In this document: piece by piece, positions 5,573 to 9,159 of the stretch
How positions within the stretch are numbered: position 1 is the first letter of the stretch
How the letters are laid out: each line of letters begins with the position of its first letter
DNA from: Actinoplanes liguriensis
GTDB lineage: Bacteria > Actinomycetota > Actinomycetes > Mycobacteriales > Micromonosporaceae
DNA length: 9,159 nt
Direction of reading: 5' to 3'
Assembly: GCA_000715855.1 (NCBI GenBank)
Contig: KL571275.1
Span: 36,486-45,644, forward strand
Notes under the pieces: generated by a model
Seen by the model: only the letters and a program-made list of their open reading frames with translations
Databases searched by the model: none
What the model was told of the DNA's origin: nothing
Translations under genes and position numbers: made by a program

Positions 5573-6469
5573 ATGACAGCGTCACGGCTGAAATCCGCCC
5601 TCGCCATGATCGCCACCGCAGCCGCGGTCGTGGCACTGACCCCCGGGCTCGCCCAGGCCGCCGCCTACGACGGGCTGGAAGCCTGCCCGCTCACCTCGGC
5701 GACCATGAAGGACCCGACGAACCTGCAGGTCGGCTGCGTCCGATCGATCACCAACGGTGGCAGCGTCACGATCGGCTCGAACGTCGTGCCGTTCGACAGC
5801 CCGATCACCGTCCAGTTCGGCGTCTACTGGCCGGCGTCCGCGCCGACCCGCCAATTCCCGGACGGCTCCGAGGCCAACGTCTACTCGACCGTCCCGGCCG
5901 CCAAGGGCAAGACCCTGGTCGCCAAGCCGCTGCAGGTCACCATTCCCGGCATCGCCAACATCATCCCGGGCGTGACAAGCGTGTTCGCCCAGGTCGAGCT
6001 GGCCGGGGAGATCACCGACTTCGTGCCGCTGGCCACCGGCGAGGACACGCCGGTCTTCGTCCTGCCGATCAAGCTGCATCTCTACAACGCGCTGTTCGGC
6101 GCCAAGTGCTACATCGGATCGGACAGCAGCCCGATCAAGTTCAGCCCGACCACCGGGACGACCCATCCGCCGGCGCCGAACCAGCCGGTCACCGGGAACG
6201 CCGGGAACATCACCATCGAGCCGGACGCGAACGGCTACCAGACGCTCGGGGTCGGCTTCACCGGCGCCACGCTGGTCGACAATGCGTACTCGGTGCCGAA
6301 GGCGAACGGCTGCGGCCTGATCCCGGGCAGCCTCGACGCGCTGATCAACCTGGCGTTCGCCCTACCCAGCGCGGCCGGCAAGAACGCGGTGGTGTTCAGC
6401 GACAACAACACCACCTTCGCCCTCTCCCCCAGCCTCGACGACCTCACCCAGGCGCTCGCCGCCTCCTAG
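5573..6469 (+). CDS. Secreted four-cysteine protein of unknown function (1)
   Basis: The 298-residue product is not assigned to a family. Residues 1-29 are a clear Sec signal peptide (SRLK, long hydrophobic stretch, AQA cleavage). The mature part has exactly four cysteines (C38, C55, C179, C247), enough for two disulfides, and is dominated by short beta-type stretches, Gly, Pro and Thr. Notable parts are VTIGSNVVPFDSPITVQFGVYWP near the front, a hydrophobic PLQVTIPGIANIIPGV at about 119-134, and a Pro-rich linker TTHPPAPNQPVTG at about 196-208. No catalytic motif, LPXTG anchor or C-terminal membrane helix is seen, so it should be released or held non-covalently. The start is fixed by AGGAG (5561-5565) seven bases before the ATG; the longer open frame back to 5255 overlaps the TetR gene and is rejected. 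The next gene starts 15 bases downstream, so the two form an operon. Confidence 0.88.
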   Translation: MTASRLKSALAMIATAAAVVALTPGLAQAAAYDGLEACPLTSATMKDPTNLQVGCVRSITNGGSVTIGSNVVPFDSPITVQFGVYWPASAPTRQFPDGSEANVYSTVPAAKGKTLVAKPLQVTIPGIANIIPGVTSVFAQVELAGEITDFVPLATGEDTPVFVLPIKLHLYNALFGAKCYIGSDSSPIKFSPTTGTTHPPAPNQPVTGNAGNITIEPDANGYQTLGVGFTGATLVDNAYSVPKANGCGLIPGSLDALINLAFALPSAAGKNAVVFSDNNTTFALSPSLDDLTQALAAS

Positions 6470-6484
6470 GAAAGGTGCACCCCC

Positions 6485-7141
6485 ATGCACAAGAACCTGC
6501 TCGCCGTCGCCATCGCCACCGGAGCGGCCGCATCGCTGCTGCTCACCGCACCGGCGCTGGCCGACGACGCCACCGTGCTGACCACCGACACCCTGGCCGG
6601 CCCGGCCGTTGCCGTCGGTGACACCATCTCGGCCGGCATCCCCAGCGGCAGCCAGGCCGTCTTCGCCACCGCACCGGGCGGCGCCAACGGCATGAAGTGT
6701 GCGGCGTCCAGCTTCAGCGCGGTCGTCAACGACAACCCGGCCGCGCCCGGCGCCGCGGCGCTCGGCTCCACGCTGGGCGTCTCCAGCTGCACGATCACGG
6801 GCGTGCCCGGGGTGACCGGCGTCAACAGCGTCACGATCAACAACCAGCCCTACGCCACCACCGTTGCCAGCGACGGCACCGTCACGGTCACCGGCACCGA
6901 CGCGGCGCCGATCTCCGCGACGCTCAACCTGAAGACCCTGCTCGGCTCGGTGACCTGCGTCTTCGTCGCGAACGGCAATGCCATCGCGGCGGTCGCCGAC
7001 AACACCGACAACTCGATCACCTTCACCGACCAGCAGTTCAACAAGAGCACCGGCCCGGCGGCGTGCGTCGCCAACGGCTACTTCTCCGCGAAGTACACCC
7101 CGGTCGTGACCTCCGCGTCCGCACCGGTCTTCGTCAACTGA
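6485..7141 (+). CDS. Secreted four-cysteine protein of unknown function (2)
   Basis: A 218-residue exported protein, second in an operon with the gene ending at 6469; GGAAAGG at 6469-6475 overlaps the previous stop codon and lies nine bases before the ATG. Residues 1-26 form a Sec signal peptide (MHKN, hydrophobic core, ALA cleavage before DDATV). The mature protein is Ala, Thr, Val and Gly rich with very few charged residues, contains four cysteines (C72, C102, C158, C194) and reads like repeated beta strands (TVTVTGTDAAPISATLNLK, SVTCVFVANGN). It resembles actinobacterial small secreted proteins with an immunoglobulin-like fold, but I cannot name the family. No anchor signal is present. It shares the four-cysteine layout with its neighbour but no obvious sequence similarity; an interaction between the two is only suggested by their linkage. 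Confidence 0.88.
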   Translation: MHKNLLAVAIATGAAASLLLTAPALADDATVLTTDTLAGPAVAVGDTISAGIPSGSQAVFATAPGGANGMKCAASSFSAVVNDNPAAPGAAALGSTLGVSSCTITGVPGVTGVNSVTINNQPYATTVASDGTVTVTGTDAAPISATLNLKTLLGSVTCVFVANGNAIAAVADNTDNSITFTDQQFNKSTGPAACVANGYFSAKYTPVVTSASAPVFVN

Positions 7142-7147
7142 CCGGCC

Positions 7148-7182
7148 ACCGGCGGCCGTCGTCCCCCACGTCGGCCGCCGGT
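7148..7182 (+). terminator. Hairpin terminator of the secreted-protein operon
   Basis: ACCGGCGGCCG (7148-7158) and CGGCCGCCGGT (7172-7182) form a perfect 11-base stem with a 13-base loop, six bases after the stop codon. No U-tract follows. Confidence 0.7.
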
Positions 7183-7456
7183 TCCCACCCCATTTGCGCG
7201 TACGGCCGGAGCAGTCCCGCCGCGACCCCCGTCCCCCGGGCGGGAACAGGTCGTGGCTCAACGGCCCGCGCTTTCCGAACCGGCCCGGCGTTCGACGGCG
7301 CCCCGGGCCCGGGCCGCCAGACGCACTGGCGGGCGCTCAGGGTTTCCTCCACGGCCCTGAACCGGCCCCCGGCATCGGCCGCACCATTCCGGCCGGCGCC
7401 GGGGGCCGCCTCCGCGTCCGGAGCGCGCTGCTCACGACGTACGGGAAAAGCGGGTT
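7183..7456. other. Intergenic stretch between convergent genes
   Basis: No frame here has a credible start or product. It holds the hairpin listed at 7364-7407 and the decamer TCAGGGTTTC twice: at 7337-7346 and, overlapping the methyltransferase stop, at 7457-7466. The second copy may reflect a small duplication or chance. Confidence 0.5.
7364..7407 (-). terminator. Large hairpin, likely methyltransferase terminator
   Basis: Outer arms GGCCCCCGGC (7364-7373) and GCCGGGGGCC (7398-7407) are perfectly complementary; inside them CGGCCG (7376-7381) pairs with CGGCCG (7390-7395), leaving an eight-base loop. It starts about 50 bases beyond the methyltransferase stop on the minus strand. Confidence 0.55.
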
Positions 7457-8245
7457 TCAGGGTTTCTCGGCGACGCCGCCGTAGAGCGCCACCTGCGCGT
7501 CGGTGAACGGCGTCTCCTCCTCCGGGCGCCAGCGCAGGATCGGCACGACGCCCGGCTCGACCAGATCCAGCCCGTCGAAGAACGCGGTCACCTCGTCGCG
7601 ACCGCGCAACCGGGTCGGGATGCCCTGCCCCCGCATGATCTCGGCGAACCGGCCCCACGACTCCGGGTCGTACTCCGCGGTGATGTGCGAGAGCACCAGG
7701 TAGCTGCCGCTCGGCAGCGCGTCCATGATCGTCCGGACGATGTCGTAGGGGCGATCGGAGTCCTCGATGAAGTGCAGGATCGCCAGGAGCAGCACCGCGA
7801 CCGGCTCGGACAGGTCGAGGGTCTCGCGCAACTCGGGCGCCGACAGGATCTCGGCCGGCCGGCGCAAATCGCCGTTCACATAAGCGGTCCGGCCGGTGCG
7901 CGCGCTGGTCAGCAGCGCCCGCGCGTGAGCCAGCACGAGCGGGTCGTTGTCGGCGTAGACGATCCGCGCCGCCGGCTCGGCCTCCTGCGCGACCTCGTGC
8001 ACATTCGGCGAGGTGGGCAGGCCGGTGCCGATGTCCAGGAACTGGCGGATGCCGCGCGCGGCCAGGAAACGCACGGTCCGGCGCAGGAACGCCCGGTTCT
8101 GCAGCGGGGCGGTCGCCGCGTTCGGATTCACCTGCAGACCCTGCGCGGCCGCCGCCCGGTCCGCCGCGAAGTTGTCCTTCCCGCCCAGCAGCACGTCATA
8201 GACGCGAGCCGGATGCGGCCGCCCGGTATCCAACGGCTCCGTCAC
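7457..8245 (-). CDS. SAM-dependent methyltransferase, Methyltransf_19 (former DUF574) family
   Basis: A 262-residue Rossmann-fold methyltransferase of a family expanded in actinomycetes; its substrate is unknown. The family-specific N-terminus is plain: RPHPARVYDVLLGGKDNFAAD at about 9-29. SAM motif I is FLDIGTGLPTSPNVHEVA (69-86), the acidic end of the next strand is VYADNDPLVLAHA (97-109), and motif with NGDLR follows at about 124-128; LLLAILHFI (152-160) is the usual hydrophobic strand. Length and C-terminus (TPFTDAQVALYGGVAEKP) are normal for the family. It starts with GTG at 8245, with GGAGGGG a few bases upstream. It is divergent from an RNA ligase gene and convergent with the secreted-protein operon. 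Such proteins are sometimes near biosynthetic clusters, but nothing here shows a target. Confidence 0.93.
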   Translation of the reverse strand: MTEPLDTGRPHPARVYDVLLGGKDNFAADRAAAAQGLQVNPNAATAPLQNRAFLRRTVRFLAARGIRQFLDIGTGLPTSPNVHEVAQEAEPAARIVYADNDPLVLAHARALLTSARTGRTAYVNGDLRRPAEILSAPELRETLDLSEPVAVLLLAILHFIEDSDRPYDIVRTIMDALPSGSYLVLSHITAEYDPESWGRFAEIMRGQGIPTRLRGRDEVTAFFDGLDLVEPGVVPILRWRPEEETPFTDAQVALYGGVAEKP

Positions 8246-8250
8246 GGTCC

Positions 8251-8278
8251 CCTCCAGACAGATCGACTGCCCTGGAGG
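8251..8278. repeat. Inverted repeat carrying both ribosome binding sites
   Basis: CCTCCAG (8251-8257) and CTGGAGG (8272-8278) are a perfect seven-base inverted repeat with a 14-base spacer in the divergent intergenic region. Read on the minus strand the left arm supplies the GGAGG of the methyltransferase; read on the plus strand the right arm supplies a GGAGG 11 bases before the ATG at 8290. The symmetry may simply reflect two ribosome binding sites facing each other. Confidence 0.4.
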
Positions 8279-8331
8279 ATAGGCGCAAAATGCGTGGCGA
8301 TGGGTTGCACGACCGTGGGATACCTGAGCGC

Positions 8332-9105
8332 ATGGCCGACTTCGACATGCGAACCGCGGATCTCAAGGCGCTCAACTCGCTGACCAAGTATCCGTCGATC
8401 CCGACATATCACGAGCTCGATCCCCGCAACGGCGGCCTGACCGAAACCGTCATCCCGTTCGCGGGGCCGGTCCTCGGGACCGAGAAAGTTGACGGCACGA
8501 ACTCGCGGATCGTCGTGCTGCCGGACGGCAACTACCTGCTCGGGTCGCGTGAAGAGCTGCTCTATGCGCGCGGCGACCTGATCGGCAACCCGGCCCAGGG
8601 CATCGTGGCGGGCCTGCGCGAGGTGGCCGACGCGCTGCCCGACCAGGAGCTGCCCGCGGACACGCTGCGGGTCTACTACCTCGAGCTCTACGGCGGCAAG
8701 ATCGGTGGACAGGCCAAGCAGTACAGCACCCGGGGCGCGATCGGCTGGCGGCTGTTCGACGTGGCCGAGGTCGGGGATCTCCAGGAGCGGCTGGACTGGC
8801 CGGCGCAGCGGATCGCGGCGTGGCGCGACGGCGGCGGGCAGAGCTATGCGACCGAGGAGGAGCTGCAGGCGGTGACCGCTTTCGACCTCACCCCGCGGCT
8901 CTTCACCGTCGACGGGGCGCAGCTGCCGGCCGACGTGGCCGGAATGCACGCGTTCCTCGGGGAGCGGCTGCCGGAGACGCTGGTCGCGCTCGACGACAGC
9001 GGGCAGGGGCGGCCGGAGGGGATCGTGCTGCGCGCCCCGGACCGGTCGGTGATCGCGAAGGCGCGGTTCCAGGACTACGAGCGGACCCTCAAGCGCCGCC
9101 GTTAG
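8332..9105 (+). CDS. ATP-dependent RNA ligase, T4 Rnl2-like (RNA_ligase family)
   Basis: Seals 3'-OH and 5'-phosphate RNA ends through a covalent lysyl-AMP intermediate. In the 257-residue product the nucleotidyltransferase motifs are in order: motif I EKVDGTN with the adenylated Lys52, an acidic motif III region LELYGGKIG (118-126) followed by WRLFDV, motif IV EGIVLRA (229-235) and motif V IAKARFQDY (241-249). The C-terminus ends soon after motif V, so it is a core catalytic domain without an extra domain. The start is uncertain: ATG at 8290 (GGAGG 11 bases upstream), 8332 or 8347 are all in frame; conserved sequence starts at MRTADLKALNSLTKYPSIPTYH (8347), and 8332 is a compromise without a strong ribosome binding site. 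It stands alone, divergent from the methyltransferase; no tRNA nuclease, polynucleotide kinase or toxin gene is visible beside it. Role in RNA repair is family knowledge; its actual substrate is unknown. Confidence 0.88.
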   Translation: MADFDMRTADLKALNSLTKYPSIPTYHELDPRNGGLTETVIPFAGPVLGTEKVDGTNSRIVVLPDGNYLLGSREELLYARGDLIGNPAQGIVAGLREVADALPDQELPADTLRVYYLELYGGKIGGQAKQYSTRGAIGWRLFDVAEVGDLQERLDWPAQRIAAWRDGGGQSYATEEELQAVTAFDLTPRLFTVDGAQLPADVAGMHAFLGERLPETLVALDDSGQGRPEGIVLRAPDRSVIAKARFQDYERTLKRRR

Positions 9106-9159
9106 TCAGCTCGCCCCCGGCGTCCCCTTCGCGGCCGCTGTCAGCGCCGCCGGCTTCCT
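9106..9159 (-). CDS. Possible 3' end of a minus-strand gene running off the window
   Basis: From the right edge a minus-strand frame reads RKPAALTAAAKGTPGAS and stops with TGA at 9106-9108, directly abutting the RNA ligase stop. Sixteen of 17 codons end in G or C. If real, it is a convergent gene with no space for a terminator. Too short to identify. Confidence 0.35.
   Translation of the reverse strand, partial: RKPAALTAAAKGTPGAS

Noticed and set aside
7142..7456. A small protein in the gap between secreted protein and methyltransferase
   Set aside because: The open frames lack ribosome binding sites, are Arg/Pro-rich and overlap hairpins, so they look like non-coding GC-rich DNA.

Overview
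The window is high-GC DNA in which almost every codon of the real genes ends in G or C. With secreted DUF6230 and membrane DUF6114 proteins and a Methyltransf_19 (former DUF574) methyltransferase, it points to a filamentous actinomycete; the exact genus cannot be read from the sequence. No rRNA, tRNA, CRISPR array or natural insertion sequence was seen.

Layout. (1) 1-977: a secreted GH12 endoglucanase/xyloglucanase gene (+) behind a perfect 20-bp palindrome that resembles a LacI-family operator, closed by a hairpin terminator. (2) 977-1111: a short gene relic between two hairpins. (3) 1081-3063: a small minus-strand operon with a good sigma70-like promoter, reading sulfotransferase (broken), acyl carrier protein, then FabF/KasA-like ketosynthase. 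An 18-nt Nextera/Tn5 mosaic-end adapter (2313-2330) sits exactly at the ACP-KS junction, so the 3' end of the ACP and the 5' end of the KS are not reliable. (4) 3175-5400: minus-strand TetR regulator, DUF6230 secreted protein and DUF6114 membrane protein with a proline-rich tail. (5) 5573-7182: two tandem plus-strand genes for secreted four-cysteine proteins of unknown function, divergent from the TetR gene, with an operator-like dyad between. (6) 7183-9159: a minus-strand SAM methyltransferase and, divergently, a stand-alone ATP-dependent RNA ligase; the last 54 bases look like the 3' end of another minus-strand gene.

How the parts may work together (inference). Blocks 4 and 5 look like one envelope/secretion locus under a local TetR repressor. 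Block 3 looks like a remnant or mis-assembled piece of a small polyketide/fatty-acyl pathway with sulfation. The cellulase and the methyltransferase/RNA ligase pair look like independent accessory genes. The most important practical point is the adapter at 2313-2330, which marks a probable assembly error and creates false peptide sequence on both sides.
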